Positions 8,738-18,133 are shown, counted from the first letter of the stretch. The stretch: 64,000 bases of DNA from Shewanella intestini (GCF_018221465.1 NZ_JAAIKR010000017.1:41339-105338); one strand, 5' to 3'. The notes: a model not told the origin generated them from the letters alone. Numbers and translations are program-made.

Positions 8738-11026
8738 CTAATTTATTTTATATTCCTCATCCAAAAGTTGCTCATTTTCACACATGTTATCAACATAACT
8801 ATCGCCATCTAGGTAATAAGCACAAAAATCTTTATTACCTTCATCATCATAATACTTACGTTTAAGCATATTACTTTCTTCATCGTACCAATATAAATCT
8901 TTCTGCTGATAACCATTATTGCCGTATGAGTAGTTGATAATATCTGGGCCAATATCTCTACCATAAACCCATTTACCATCAGGAGTCGTTTTCATCCAAG
9001 ATCTATATTGTACATCGCCATTTGTGAAATACTTGATTACCGAAGGTTTATCATCGTAAATCACATAAAAACCATTTTCAATCTTAGAATCCATTCGCTT
9101 TATTGCATTACCATTGCTATCAACTGCATCGTAATAGCCAGTAGATGTGAAACCTTCTGGATTAGTATTTATACCACTTATAAATACCCAACTGTTTTCA
9201 GCGTTACCACTTTCATAAAAACGAGTCATAGCTGCAGAGCATTCATTGTGATAAATATACTGATTGTTCTTGGTATAGCCAGTTGTTACATAACCATTGC
9301 TTTCTTGAGTTGTAATCGGATAAACAGAGCCGTCTGAGTCAATGTAGTTATTGCAAATATCAATCGGTTCAATATTACCATTAACGTTATACTCAGCATC
9401 TAATCTAGCTTCATTTACACATTGATAATCTACTACTTCGTAATCACCCTCACTATTAAAATAAATACAATCTTTAGCTGTTCCATCGACATTGAAATCT
9501 TTACGTTTTGTTTTCATTTGAGCTAGATTATACCACCACATATTAGTGTAATGGTTACCTTCAACATCAGCATAGCGAATTTGGTCTGGTCCAAATGCTC
9601 TACCAAAAGAGTCACCTTCATGCCAAGTTTTATATGTTACACGACCTGATTGATAATAGGTAATTCTTGACGGTTCATCTTTAAAAAGAAAATATTCACC
9701 ATTCTCATCTTTTCTATTAATTTCTTTTTTAGCCTGCTCACCATCAAAGCCAAAATTGTTATAGTAGCTAATGTATGAAATATCACCGTTATTATACTCT
9801 ACATCCTCAAAGTAGTATGAGTCCCTATACTTTAAACCCGAGGCATAATATTCCGAATATGCAGGTCCGCAATGGTTGTGCCAGATGAACTCTCCCTCTT
9901 TCCTGTAACCTGTATGCTTAAAAATAGTTCCATCTTCTTTTGTATTTTCTTTAAATTCAAGTTCAAAAAGGTTGCCATCTTTATCTGTATAAATCTTACA
10001 AAGATCAATAGGTTCTTCTGTGATAATTTTTTCTTCAATTGCTATTTGCGTAACTTCAAGCAGTTCTTCTGATCCTAAAAATGATTTTTCTTCCGAATAA
10101 TGGTAAAGCTGATTACCTGCAAAATCGACACTATAAGATTCAAAAGTAAGTTCGGTATTTTCTGGAACACCTTTAATAACCCCAAGCCATTCACCGTTTG
10201 TTTGTTGTATTAATTCAGCTTGTATAGATAATGTGTCAGTTGTAACTTGAGCAAATGTTTTGAAAATAGTTTCCTTTTCATCTGAAACTATCCACTGTAT
10301 TTCAGATAAGCCCTCAAGACTTTCATTAGATATAGATACATTAAGGTTAATTGAATTTGGTTCAACTTTATTGACTAATACCATGACCAACGCTTCAGAT
10401 ATGCCGCCATCATTGTCAGTAACGGTTAACGAAAAAGTTAGTTTTTCATCTTCATTTACTTCCGGTGCCATAAAAGAAACAGTAGCAGTATTGGCATTTT
10501 CTATAGAAACAGGTATCCCTGATTCCTGTTTCCATATATAGCTTGCAATAGTTCCGTCTTTATCAGTGGCTGTAGCACTAATTACGGCAATAGACCGCTC
10601 ATCAATATTTAGTTCACTAACGACGTCAATTATAGGTAGTTCATTAACATTGCTTATTAATACCGTGACCAACGCCTCAGATATGCCGCCATCATTGTCA
10701 GTAACGGTTAACGAAAAAGTTAGTTTTTCATCTTCATTTACTTCCGGAGCCATAAAAGAAACAGTAGCAGTATTGGCATTTTCTATAGAAACAGGTATCC
10801 CTGATTCCTGTTTCCATGTGTAGCTTGCAACAGTTCCGTCTTCATCAGTAGCTGTAGCACTAATTACGGCAATAGACCGCTCATCAATATTTAGCTCACT
10901 AACGACTTCAATTATAGGAGGCTTATTCTCTGGAACAGGAGGTGCGACTGGGTCTGCTGGTGAGTCACTCTCACTTCCACAGGCAGACAGAATTGCTACA
11001 AGTAACAAACAAACAACAACTTTCAT
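8738..11026 (-). CDS. Large lipoprotein with duplicated PKD/REJ-like domains and duplicated MORN-like, cysteine-patterned repeats
   Basis: A 762-residue predicted lipoprotein of unknown function. The signal peptide ends in the lipobox LSAC (C16) followed by S, so outer-membrane retention is possible. Residues about 37-129 and 131-223 are two nearly identical Ig-like (PKD/REJ-type) domains with VSATATDEDGT- and FSLTVTDNDGG-type motifs. Residues 341-549 and 555-762 are a second, older duplication rich in Tyr/Asp/Gly strands resembling YwqK/MORN-variant repeats (YxSGxxxYxxW). Each copy keeps four cysteines at matching places (C344/C558, C386/C596, C520/C735, C536/C749), suggesting disulfides in the periplasm or at the surface. 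It is monocistronic with a terminator and lies next to a decayed insertion sequence. No enzymatic motif was recognised. Confidence 0.8.
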   Translation of the reverse strand: MKVVVCLLLVAILSACGSESDSPADPVAPPVPENKPPIIEVVSELNIDERSIAVISATATDEDGTVASYTWKQESGIPVSIENANTATVSFMAPEVNEDEKLTFSLTVTDNDGGISEALVTVLISNVNELPIIDVVSELNIDERSIAVISATATDKDGTIASYIWKQESGIPVSIENANTATVSFMAPEVNEDEKLTFSLTVTDNDGGISEALVMVLVNKVEPNSINLNVSISNESLEGLSEIQWIVSDEKETIFKTFAQVTTDTLSIQAELIQQTNGEWLGVIKGVPENTELTFESYSVDFAGNQLYHYSEEKSFLGSEELLEVTQIAIEEKIITEEPIDLCKIYTDKDGNLFELEFKENTKEDGTIFKHTGYRKEGEFIWHNHCGPAYSEYYASGLKYRDSYYFEDVEYNNGDISYISYYNNFGFDGEQAKKEINRKDENGEYFLFKDEPSRITYYQSGRVTYKTWHEGDSFGRAFGPDQIRYADVEGNHYTNMWWYNLAQMKTKRKDFNVDGTAKDCIYFNSEGDYEVVDYQCVNEARLDAEYNVNGNIEPIDICNNYIDSDGSVYPITTQESNGYVTTGYTKNNQYIYHNECSAAMTRFYESGNAENSWVFISGINTNPEGFTSTGYYDAVDSNGNAIKRMDSKIENGFYVIYDDKPSVIKYFTNGDVQYRSWMKTTPDGKWVYGRDIGPDIINYSYGNNGYQQKDLYWYDEESNMLKRKYYDDEGNKDFCAYYLDGDSYVDNMCENEQLLDEEYKIN
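10358..10918 (-). repeat. Tandem 282-bp intragenic duplication in the lipoprotein gene
   Basis: Two adjacent copies of a 94-codon unit, about 10640-10918 and 10358-10636, are almost identical at both DNA and protein level. Over residues 41-124 versus 135-218 only a handful of substitutions are visible (for example DEDGTVASYTW versus DKDGTIASYIW). The near identity at silent positions points to a recent duplication or ongoing gene conversion, and copy number could vary by recombination. Confidence 0.88.
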
Positions 11027-11454
11027 GAACTTCCCTTACTTATTCTAATTTATTAGGGTCAGAGTCCTTGAAGTATTATTCATACATCAAACATGCAACC
11101 TAACCAGTCAATTTTCCGGTATTGTAAGTAGCATCTGATAACTAAACAATCGAATATAGTCACCTTAGCGTAACAATTTGTAATGTCGACTATTTATCAA
11201 TTCAGTAAGGTTATTTGAATATTTCGTCGCTGATGTTCAACATGAGCCTTTATTTTGGTGCAGTGAAGTTCATTTACCGCGTTTTAGATTATTTTCACTT
11301 ATTTATATCGACATTTTGACCTCAATATTAGGGGGGTGTTTAGTTAAAGAAAATCACGTTTTAAACTCCATTTACTTCCTGTTTAACTGTTATTTTGCTA
11401 TGGGTAACTGTAACCCTCCCTTAAAATCAGAATGTTTTAAATAGCGTTCTCATT

Positions 11455-11905
11455 CGCACTTCGCTCTGATGAGCCAAATATACCTTTGCACCTAAAGCTT
11501 GTAATCTGGTTTCATGTCCTGCAAATTATCAGTCGTCATCATGAGTACATCATCCTGATAAGTTTCCAGCCAGCCGATAGCGACCTAAGTCACGACAAAC
11601 GCAGATGTTGAATTAACGTTTTAGCTAAATAAAATCGCGCCTTGGGCCTCTATCATCGACACCATGGTGCCGCCATTAGGCTTACCTAGCACAGTATCAA
11701 TTTCCCAATCACCATCGCTTTCTCCACTTTCTACTCTGTCTGGCCGCTTATCAATTGGTATTGCATTTTATATTGCCGGCTCCTTATCTTTATTGCCTTT
11801 GCTATAGCATTTGTGCTTTTGAGGTAAATGACGATAACGTTTGCCACTTTGTTGTTTATCTTTAGCCAGAAGAGCGGACTATTTCCCCCGTTGACTTCTT
11901 ATTAT
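11455..11905 (-). pseudogene. Decayed IS30-family transposase remnant
   Basis: Conceptual translation of the leftward strand gives fragments of an IS30-type transposase interrupted by stops and frameshifts. These include a basic stretch SGKRYRHLPQKHKC, then IDKRPDRVESGESDGDWEID continuing TVLGKPNGG (the DDE-domain start, normally GDWExDTVxGK), and in shifted frames TTDN, GHETRLQALGAKVYLAH and NENAI, which match the later catalytic region (TxDNGKEF, ...YFAHPY..., LNENTNG). At least three frames are needed, so it cannot encode an active enzyme. Terminal inverted repeats were not found. The rest of the 11027-11968 gap holds only AT-rich DNA and a GGGTCAGAGTCC motif near 11056. Confidence 0.72.
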
Positions 11906-11968
11906 CCTATGTATGAGCGTCGCAGTTATCAGAGTGGCCACATGACTTATTGTTAGCCAATCAGACCA

Positions 11969-14452
11969 TTAACCCGCTTTAAGTAATGCACCACAAGATT
12001 GATTCAATAACTGTCTACAGCGCCACATGCCTAATACTGCCACAACAAATGCCCCCGCTAATGGCGAAATGGCCCACCAAGGCCAATGCATATAAACCAC
12101 TAACTCAAACACCTGTGTTTTAAGCATATACAAAGCAAACTCGGCGACAATGACCGCTAAAAATCCAGCTATCGCCCCCAGTAAAGCAAATTCAAACCCA
12201 GTCGCACTGCGTAATAACCAACCGGATGCGCCGAAAGTTCTTAGTACTGCTAATTCTCGTTGCCGTGTGGCCATTCCCGCTTCGGTTTGGGCAATTAACA
12301 CTAATGCACTGGCCAACAACACTAATGCCAAAACCAGAGATAACGATAACGATACTTGGTCGATAATTTGTCGTAATTGACCAACCATGGCTCCAACATC
12401 AATCACAGAGATAGTCGGGAATTGTTGAATTAGCTGTAATACCAATGCATTCGCTGTAAGTTTGCTGCCATTAATTGCTAATGTTTCGTCATCTAAATGA
12501 AAACTCGCCATCGAGGTATATGCAAAGCCTTGCAATGCTTTAGGGCGAAAAATCATAAAGAAGTTAGGTTGCAACGTTTCCCACTGCACGGTTCTAATAC
12601 TGGCAACCGTGACATTGACTCGTTGATTATCAATTGAAAAAGTTAAGGTATCACCTAAGCTCAAACCAAGGCGTTCAGCCACCCCTGACTCCACTGATAC
12701 TTCATCATCTGTTTGATTAAATGTCCCTTGAGTTATTTCATTATTAGGTGGTAACGTGTCACGAAATGTTAAATTTAGCTCACGTGAAATCCCTACCCGC
12801 CCTTGGGTGCCGTTTTTATGTTGATCTCGTGAAATCAACTTTTCATCGTTAATGTGGGTTAAGCGGCCGCGGATCACCGGATAAATATCAGTAGCAATGA
12901 TGTTATTGCTATCAAGAAAATCATCTAACGGTTTGGTGTCTTCAGGGGCGATATTAACCAAAAAGTAATTAGGAGCATTTTCTGGCAATTGCTTTTGCCA
13001 TTCATTAAGTAGATCTTGCCTTAAGGCCAAAATAGTCAATAACAATACTAAAGCACTACTAAAGCCGACTAATTGCACTGCATTTTGTTTGGCTCTGCGG
13101 CGTAAACCTGCCAAGGCTAGCTGCAAGGGATTGGTGGTTTTCATACCAACGCCGTGGCCAATACGCACCATGACAAATCCAAGTACACTTAATAATAAAC
13201 CAAGCAGTAACACCGCAGAAACCACGGTCATCGTCAGTTCAATGCTTTGAGAATATAAGTAACCGAGTAATGCCATCGCACTAAGACTTAGCAATAAATG
13301 CAGCCACATTCCGACTTGCAAGCCTTCTAATTGATTTTGTAACACTCGCAGTGGTGGAATAGATAACAACCGCAATAATGGATAAGCAGAAAACATAAAC
13401 GCGCTTATCAGTCCTGTTGCCACGCCAAGCATAATCGGTCGTAAATACGGCGGCGAGTATGCCGCTATTTCAGCAGGTAAGAACCCATTAATGGCGTAGT
13501 CTAGTAACATCCCACCAATGAGCCCGAGCAAAATACCAAGCCCCGTCACTAGCAATAAATGCAATGTAAAAATTTGACGGATTTGTTTACCAGATGCACC
13601 AAATGTTTTCAGCATTGCCACCACGTCATAATGTCGTTGACAATAACGCTGCGCAGCAATGCCAATGGCGGCACATGCTAATGCAATCCCCAGTAAACTG
13701 GCCAACAATAAAAAGCGTTCAGCCCTTTTTACCGCTGACGCAATAGGAGAATCGCCTGACTGCACATCAACCCAACGTTGTGAATTATTCAACATGGGTT
13801 TTACTTGCGTTTCAAACTGAGTTAATTGCTGCGGATTACCCGTAAATTGATATAAATAAGTCACCCGGCTTCCCGGCTGAATAATGCCTGTATCAGCCAC
13901 ATCCGCTAACCGAATTAATAACACTGGGGACGATGCGAACGGATTAAAGCCGCCATCGGGTAAGCGGCTAATTTCAGCTGCCATATCAAACTTCACATCA
14001 CCCAGCTCAACGTGTTTAGGGTAATTCAATAAGCCGCCAAGACGATTTTCATACCAAGCTTGATGCTTTGATGGCAGTGATGATGTTTCGCCACTATTGA
14101 GTTCGATCACGCCTTTTAACGGGTAAGCCTCCCCGACAGCTTTTATGGTCACTAACTGGAAATTATCATCAGCATAAACCATCGAGTTAAACTGCATATT
14201 GGTCACATGTTTTAAGCCAATATCTTCAGCAATTGTCAGTATTTCAGGTGCAATTGCCACAGGAGAGTTAATAATACGATCGGCGGCAATAAAGTTTGCT
14301 GCTTCACCATTAATTGCCACTTGTAATCGCTCACTAACCCGAGCAAGGCCGCTAACAGAAAGCACTGCTAGGGTGATTGCCAAGACAATCAGAATTAACT
14401 GACCTTGGCTCAATTCTCGTTTAAATAATCGCCACGCAAGTTGCCAAGACAT
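11969..14452 (-). CDS. ybbP: ABC transporter permease, FtsX/YbbP family
   Basis: An 827-residue inner-membrane permease with two FtsX-type modules. One membrane helix lies near the N terminus (residues 17-38), three near 245-365, further helices around 385-480 and a final group of three near 700-815, separated by large periplasmic domains (about 40-245 and 490-690). It is the partner of the ATPase encoded just upstream: the start codon shares a base with the ATPase stop. YbbAP-type exporters belong to the MacB-like superfamily that works on substrates in the periplasm or membrane rather than by simple import. The cargo is unknown. The gene pair sits divergent to tesA, as in E. coli. Confidence 0.88.
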   Translation of the reverse strand: MSWQLAWRLFKRELSQGQLILIVLAITLAVLSVSGLARVSERLQVAINGEAANFIAADRIINSPVAIAPEILTIAEDIGLKHVTNMQFNSMVYADDNFQLVTIKAVGEAYPLKGVIELNSGETSSLPSKHQAWYENRLGGLLNYPKHVELGDVKFDMAAEISRLPDGGFNPFASSPVLLIRLADVADTGIIQPGSRVTYLYQFTGNPQQLTQFETQVKPMLNNSQRWVDVQSGDSPIASAVKRAERFLLLASLLGIALACAAIGIAAQRYCQRHYDVVAMLKTFGASGKQIRQIFTLHLLLVTGLGILLGLIGGMLLDYAINGFLPAEIAAYSPPYLRPIMLGVATGLISAFMFSAYPLLRLLSIPPLRVLQNQLEGLQVGMWLHLLLSLSAMALLGYLYSQSIELTMTVVSAVLLLGLLLSVLGFVMVRIGHGVGMKTTNPLQLALAGLRRRAKQNAVQLVGFSSALVLLLTILALRQDLLNEWQKQLPENAPNYFLVNIAPEDTKPLDDFLDSNNIIATDIYPVIRGRLTHINDEKLISRDQHKNGTQGRVGISRELNLTFRDTLPPNNEITQGTFNQTDDEVSVESGVAERLGLSLGDTLTFSIDNQRVNVTVASIRTVQWETLQPNFFMIFRPKALQGFAYTSMASFHLDDETLAINGSKLTANALVLQLIQQFPTISVIDVGAMVGQLRQIIDQVSLSLSLVLALVLLASALVLIAQTEAGMATRQRELAVLRTFGASGWLLRSATGFEFALLGAIAGFLAVIVAEFALYMLKTQVFELVVYMHWPWWAISPLAGAFVVAVLGMWRCRQLLNQSCGALLKAG

Positions 14453-15213
14453 TAAACAACCTCCGCTTTATGAGGCGTTTGCTCAACCGCTGAGTGAACA
14501 TCATTTGCTGGTAAGCTCTTGGTTGTTTCTGTTAAATGGCCAACTTCCATGGTTAATTGTCTGGCGCAGCGCTGCGCTAATTGCAGGTCGTGGGTGACTA
14601 ACACTAATGTTGTGTCACTTTCTTGGTTTAACGCGAACAACATATCAGCAATTTTTTCACCATTAACACTGTCAAGGTTTCCGGTGGGTTCGTCGGCAAA
14701 CAACACTTTGGGCTCACAAATAAAAGCCCGAGCAATAGCGACACGTTGTTGCTCTCCACCCGATAATTGCTTAGGTAAATGAGTTAAACGATGCCCTAAT
14801 CCCACGCGTTCAAGCATGTTCTCAGCTTTTGATTTTGCATCAATAACGCCTGCTAATTCAGCAGGCAGCATGACATTTTCTAATGCCGTTAAGGTGTCAA
14901 CAAGCATGAAAGATTGAAAGATAAAGCTGACTTTTTTCTTTCTAAGCGCAGCTTTTTGTTCTTCATTGAGCACAGACAATTCCACACCATCAAGCATTAT
15001 CTCACCTGATGTCGGCGTATCAAGCGCGGCAAGCAATCCTAGTAAAGTAGACTTTCCAGAACCAGAGGGACCGAGAATAGCAACACTTTCTCCCTGCTTG
15101 ACATCCATATTAATGCCATTGAGGATAGTAAGCTCTCCCTCTTGGGTCACTACCGTTTTATTGAGGTTACTAACACAAATGGCACTTGCAATTAACTCAC
15201 TGTTTGTCGACAT
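14452..15213 (-). CDS. ybbA: ABC transporter ATP-binding protein YbbA
   Basis: A 253-residue ATPase of the LolD/MacB type. Walker A is GPSGSGKST, the Q-loop region is FIFQSFMLVDTLTALENV, the signature is LSGGEQQRVAIARAF, Walker B is VLFADEPTGNLD, and the H-loop is LVTHD. The start at 15213 (MSTNSEL) is preferred over an upstream ATG at 15246 because an AAGGATCG ribosome site directly precedes it and the upstream extension is basic and unlike the family. It is translationally coupled to ybbP and divergent from tesA, whose reading frame begins inside its 5' end. Confidence 0.92.
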   Translation of the reverse strand: MSTNSELIASAICVSNLNKTVVTQEGELTILNGINMDVKQGESVAILGPSGSGKSTLLGLLAALDTPTSGEIMLDGVELSVLNEEQKAALRKKKVSFIFQSFMLVDTLTALENVMLPAELAGVIDAKSKAENMLERVGLGHRLTHLPKQLSGGEQQRVAIARAFICEPKVLFADEPTGNLDSVNGEKIADMLFALNQESDTTLVLVTHDLQLAQRCARQLTMEVGHLTETTKSLPANDVHSAVEQTPHKAEVV

Positions 15214-15835
15214 ACGATCCTTCTTTGTTTTATCTATTAAACGCACGGCACTGGTTTTAGGGTTGTTAGTTAGCTTGATGGCACCAACCTATGCTGCCAC
15301 GATTTTAATCTTAGGTGATAGTCTAAGTGCAGGTTATGGCATTGATGAAGACCAAGGTTGGGTCAATTTGTTACAACAACGTTTACCAGAACATAACATA
15401 ATTAATGGCTCAGTGAGCGGAGAAACTACAGCAGGAGGATTACGCAGACTCCCGAGTTTACTGGATTTACAACAAATTGATTTAGTGGTAATTGAGCTCG
15501 GTGGCAATGATGGTTTGCGTGGATTTAATCCTAAACAACTGAAATCAAATCTTACAAATATCATTGAATTATCGATTGATCATGGTGCAAAAGTCTTACT
15601 AACTGAAATCATGGTGCCACCGAATTACGGCCCGAGATACAGCAGTATGTTCACCAAGGTCTATCATCAGTTAGCCAGTGACTACGATATCCCTTTAGCC
15701 CCATTCTTTATGCAAGAAATCGCCCCGAATAAAGCCTTAATGCAACGCGACAGCATTCATCCAAACGCACAAGCACAACCTCAAATAACTCAATGGATGC
15801 AACCTTGGATAGAAAAAGCACTAAAAGTTAAATAA
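15179..15835 (+). CDS. tesA: Periplasmic acyl-CoA thioesterase/lysophospholipase TesA (start uncertain)
   Basis: An SGNH-hydrolase of the TesA family. Block I is ILGDSLSAGYGI with the nucleophile serine, block III is ELGGNDGLRG, and block V is RDSIHPN with the catalytic Asp and His. Mature protein should begin after a signal peptide ending in MAPTYA|ATI. The start is unclear: the only in-frame ATG giving a full signal peptide is at 15179, which makes the gene overlap the divergent ybbA by 35 bases and gives an unusually long n-region. A non-canonical ATT at 15236 would give IKRTALVLGLLVSLMAPTYA, a textbook signal peptide, but lacks a good ribosome site. E. coli has the same divergent ybbA/tesA arrangement. 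Confidence 0.88.
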   Translation: MALAINSLFVDIRSFFVLSIKRTALVLGLLVSLMAPTYAATILILGDSLSAGYGIDEDQGWVNLLQQRLPEHNIINGSVSGETTAGGLRRLPSLLDLQQIDLVVIELGGNDGLRGFNPKQLKSNLTNIIELSIDHGAKVLLTEIMVPPNYGPRYSSMFTKVYHQLASDYDIPLAPFFMQEIAPNKALMQRDSIHPNAQAQPQITQWMQPWIEKALKVK

Positions 15836-15986
15836 TTACAGCTAAATTGTGACTCAAAGTTCACTTTATGTTTCTAAATAGTGCTTTTAAAGTCATATTA
15901 TTTTAAGGTTAGCCCGTTATGATAATGCTAATAAAAGCAATATCTTCACTAAATTCGACTAAACCCTATGGCAAAAAGGAACTATC

Positions 15987-17054
15987 ATGTCAGCCAGTCG
16001 TCAGAAAAAAGTATACTTACCTACTTCCGCTCGAAAAAACCAATTTATTACCGTAGGTTTCCCTCTAACAGATGAATTCGTTAATCACTATGACAATATT
16101 GATGATTGTTACCGTGAGTTTAGTCATCTTGTTTTTAAGCTCGCTGAAGAGTTTGAGCTGTACAACGTACATGTTGTAGCAACCGATAAGCTCCCTGTTG
16201 TTCGCTATCACGCTGAATCTTATTGCTTCCCAACACAAGAACAATTACGTTTTTTTTATAATCCTGCACATCATGAAGCTAACCGTTTACACATGACTAG
16301 CGGTTACCGTGCTAAAAAACTAAAAATCGTCTTTTTATCTACGGGAACTGAGCTTAGAAATAACGCAGCAAGTTTCCATGCAAAAATTCAAGCATTTAAC
16401 AATGCATTAAAACCAATGTTGCCAACGCAGTCATTGGCCATTAAAGTCCGAGATCATCAACATATCTCATATGACTTTTTTGCCAAAAACAAAGGTAACA
16501 AAGAAAGCTATGCCTATAAATTGCGGGTGCTAAATAATCGTTACCAACGCCGTGAATGTGAACTACCAGAAGATGTCAGCAGCTTAAACTACGTCCTTAT
16601 CACCTTGCCAGTCGGTAGAAAATTAAAAAATCAGTTACTTGATGACACTGCAACAGATTATAACAGCAGCTATCAAGCACTTTGTGACAACTTCATAGAG
16701 GCTGCAAAATCGAAACAATTAACCAAATTGGCTGTTATTGCTAACGGTAAAGTGCCATTAGTACGTAACAGTAAATTTGATGAATTAAATAGCACCGATG
16801 AATTCCAAGTGATTGGTTTTGACCCAAATATAAGCGAGCACAAACCCGTGTGTCATTGGAACCATGACGAAGTGGCTGAAGTCATCCGCTTTGTGGTTGT
16901 TGCAGGCAAAGAAGATGTCATTGACGAGGGGTATGGCCGCTTTATGAACCAAGTTGAAGAAGCCATGCGTAAATTTATTAAACAATATACCTTTGACAAA
17001 GAACATGTGGACTTAACGATTCGTTTCCACCAGCACTTAAGTTACAAAGCGTAA
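15987..17054 (+). CDS. DUF3083-type conserved protein of Shewanella and relatives
   Basis: A 355-residue soluble protein without signal peptide, membrane helix or recognisable catalytic motif. It looks like the DUF3083 family, which I recognise from Shewanella-type genomes; this recognition is not backed by a search. It seems to contain two related halves: VYLPTSARKNQFITVGFPLTD near residues 9-30 and LNYVLITLPVGRKLKNQLLDD near 195-215, each followed by a YHxLxxxFxEA-like helix and a DKLPVVR / NGKVPLVR motif (about residues 70 and 255). That internal repeat suggests a duplicated domain. It stands alone between tesA and a shared terminator. Confidence 0.6.
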   Translation: MSASRQKKVYLPTSARKNQFITVGFPLTDEFVNHYDNIDDCYREFSHLVFKLAEEFELYNVHVVATDKLPVVRYHAESYCFPTQEQLRFFYNPAHHEANRLHMTSGYRAKKLKIVFLSTGTELRNNAASFHAKIQAFNNALKPMLPTQSLAIKVRDHQHISYDFFAKNKGNKESYAYKLRVLNNRYQRRECELPEDVSSLNYVLITLPVGRKLKNQLLDDTATDYNSSYQALCDNFIEAAKSKQLTKLAVIANGKVPLVRNSKFDELNSTDEFQVIGFDPNISEHKPVCHWNHDEVAEVIRFVVVAGKEDVIDEGYGRFMNQVEEAMRKFIKQYTFDKEHVDLTIRFHQHLSYKA

Positions 17055-17071
17055 ACATCGCTTTTGGCAAT

Positions 17072-17104
17072 AAAAAACGGCAGATTAAAAATCTGCCGTT
17101 TTTT
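17072..17104. terminator. Bidirectional terminator between the DUF3083 gene and sohB
   Basis: A long perfect inverted repeat (AAAAAACGGCAGATT / AATCTGCCGTTTTTT) lies between two convergent genes. T-runs are present on both strands, so it can end transcription from either side. Confidence 0.9.
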
Positions 17105-17122
17105 ATTGAGTAATCTAAGTCA

Positions 17123-18133
17123 TTACACTTGATTCGAGCGCTCAATAACACGATTAATAACTGAGTTAACTGATAAAGAAGCACCATGGGCTATTTTGTC
17201 TGCTAACTTTTTACGGGTCTGGTACTTAATTTGAATCACTTGATGGCTTTTAGCAAAATTAAGTACGACATCATCGCTAGTTGAAATTTCATCGACTAAA
17301 CCAAGCTCAATTGCTTGTTGTCCATACCAATGTTCACCGGTTGCCACTTTAGAAATATCCATATCAGGACGGTATTTACTCACAAATGACTTAAACAAAA
17401 CATGTGTTTCTTCCAGTTCTTCCTGGAACTTACCTCTACCTTCATCGGTATTTTCACCAAATACAGTCAAGGTTCGTTTAAAGTTACCCGCGGTATGTTG
17501 CTCATAGTCAATTTCATGTTTTTTCAATAAGCGATTAAAGTTAGGCAACTGAGCAACAACACCAATAGAGCCGACAATAGCAAATGGAGCTGCAAAGACT
17601 TTATCGGCAACACATGCCATCATGTAACCACCTGAGGCGGCGACTTTATCGACACAAACATTTAATGGAATATTCGCTTGGCGAATACGGTCTAATTGAC
17701 TAGAAGCTAAACCGTAGCCGTGTACCATTCCACCGCCACTTTCAACATTCACTAAGACTTCATCACCCTGTTCTGCAATCGTTAAAACAGCAGTGACTTC
17801 TTCTCTTAATGAAGTCACTTCATTGGCATCAATACTGCCTTTAAAATCTAAAACAAAGACTTTATTACGTTTTTCATCCGCTTTATCTGCTTGTTTTTGT
17901 TTTTCTTTTACTTCTTTCTCATAAGCTTTAAATTGCTTTTTAGATAATAATTCTTCTTTTAAATCATGCGCTAAATCAGCTAATCTCTCTGAAATATCAG
18001 TGATTTTAAGCTCACCTTTTTCAGCTTTATTTTTCATACTTGATGCTAAAGTAAAAATCACCACGGCTAGAATAGCCACGACAACGGTCACGGCTTTAGC
18101 GAGAAACATGCCGTACTGTGTTAAAAATTCCAA
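17123..18133 (-). CDS. sohB: Inner-membrane serine peptidase SohB (S49 family)
   Basis: A 336-residue S49 (signal peptide peptidase A-type) protease. An N-terminal membrane helix (residues 8-30) is followed by a lysine/glutamate-rich linker and the ClpP-like catalytic domain. The nucleophile serine lies in KVAASGGYMMACVADK and the general-base lysine region follows the FAIVGSIGVVAQLPNF segment. SohB is thought to cleave membrane or periplasmic peptides; E. coli sohB was found as a multicopy suppressor of htrA. In E. coli it neighbours yciK, and here the two are separated by a lipase gene. It is monocistronic. Confidence 0.92.
   Translation of the reverse strand: MEFLTQYGMFLAKAVTVVVAILAVVIFTLASSMKNKAEKGELKITDISERLADLAHDLKEELLSKKQFKAYEKEVKEKQKQADKADEKRNKVFVLDFKGSIDANEVTSLREEVTAVLTIAEQGDEVLVNVESGGGMVHGYGLASSQLDRIRQANIPLNVCVDKVAASGGYMMACVADKVFAAPFAIVGSIGVVAQLPNFNRLLKKHEIDYEQHTAGNFKRTLTVFGENTDEGRGKFQEELEETHVLFKSFVSKYRPDMDISKVATGEHWYGQQAIELGLVDEISTSDDVVLNFAKSHQVIQIKYQTRKKLADKIAHGASLSVNSVINRVIERSNQV

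Noticed and set aside
10260-10823. Two similar open frames on the strand opposite the lipoprotein gene
   Set aside because: They are antisense shadows of the duplicated Ig-like domains; both resemble each other only because the sense-strand repeat does.
10358-10918. Repeated DNA considered as a possible CRISPR or mobile repeat
   Set aside because: Only two long, directly adjacent, in-frame coding copies without spacers; it is a domain duplication.
14966-15178. Upstream extension of the tesA reading frame to 14966
   Set aside because: It runs antisense through ybbA and would precede the signal peptide; coding there is explained by ybbA.
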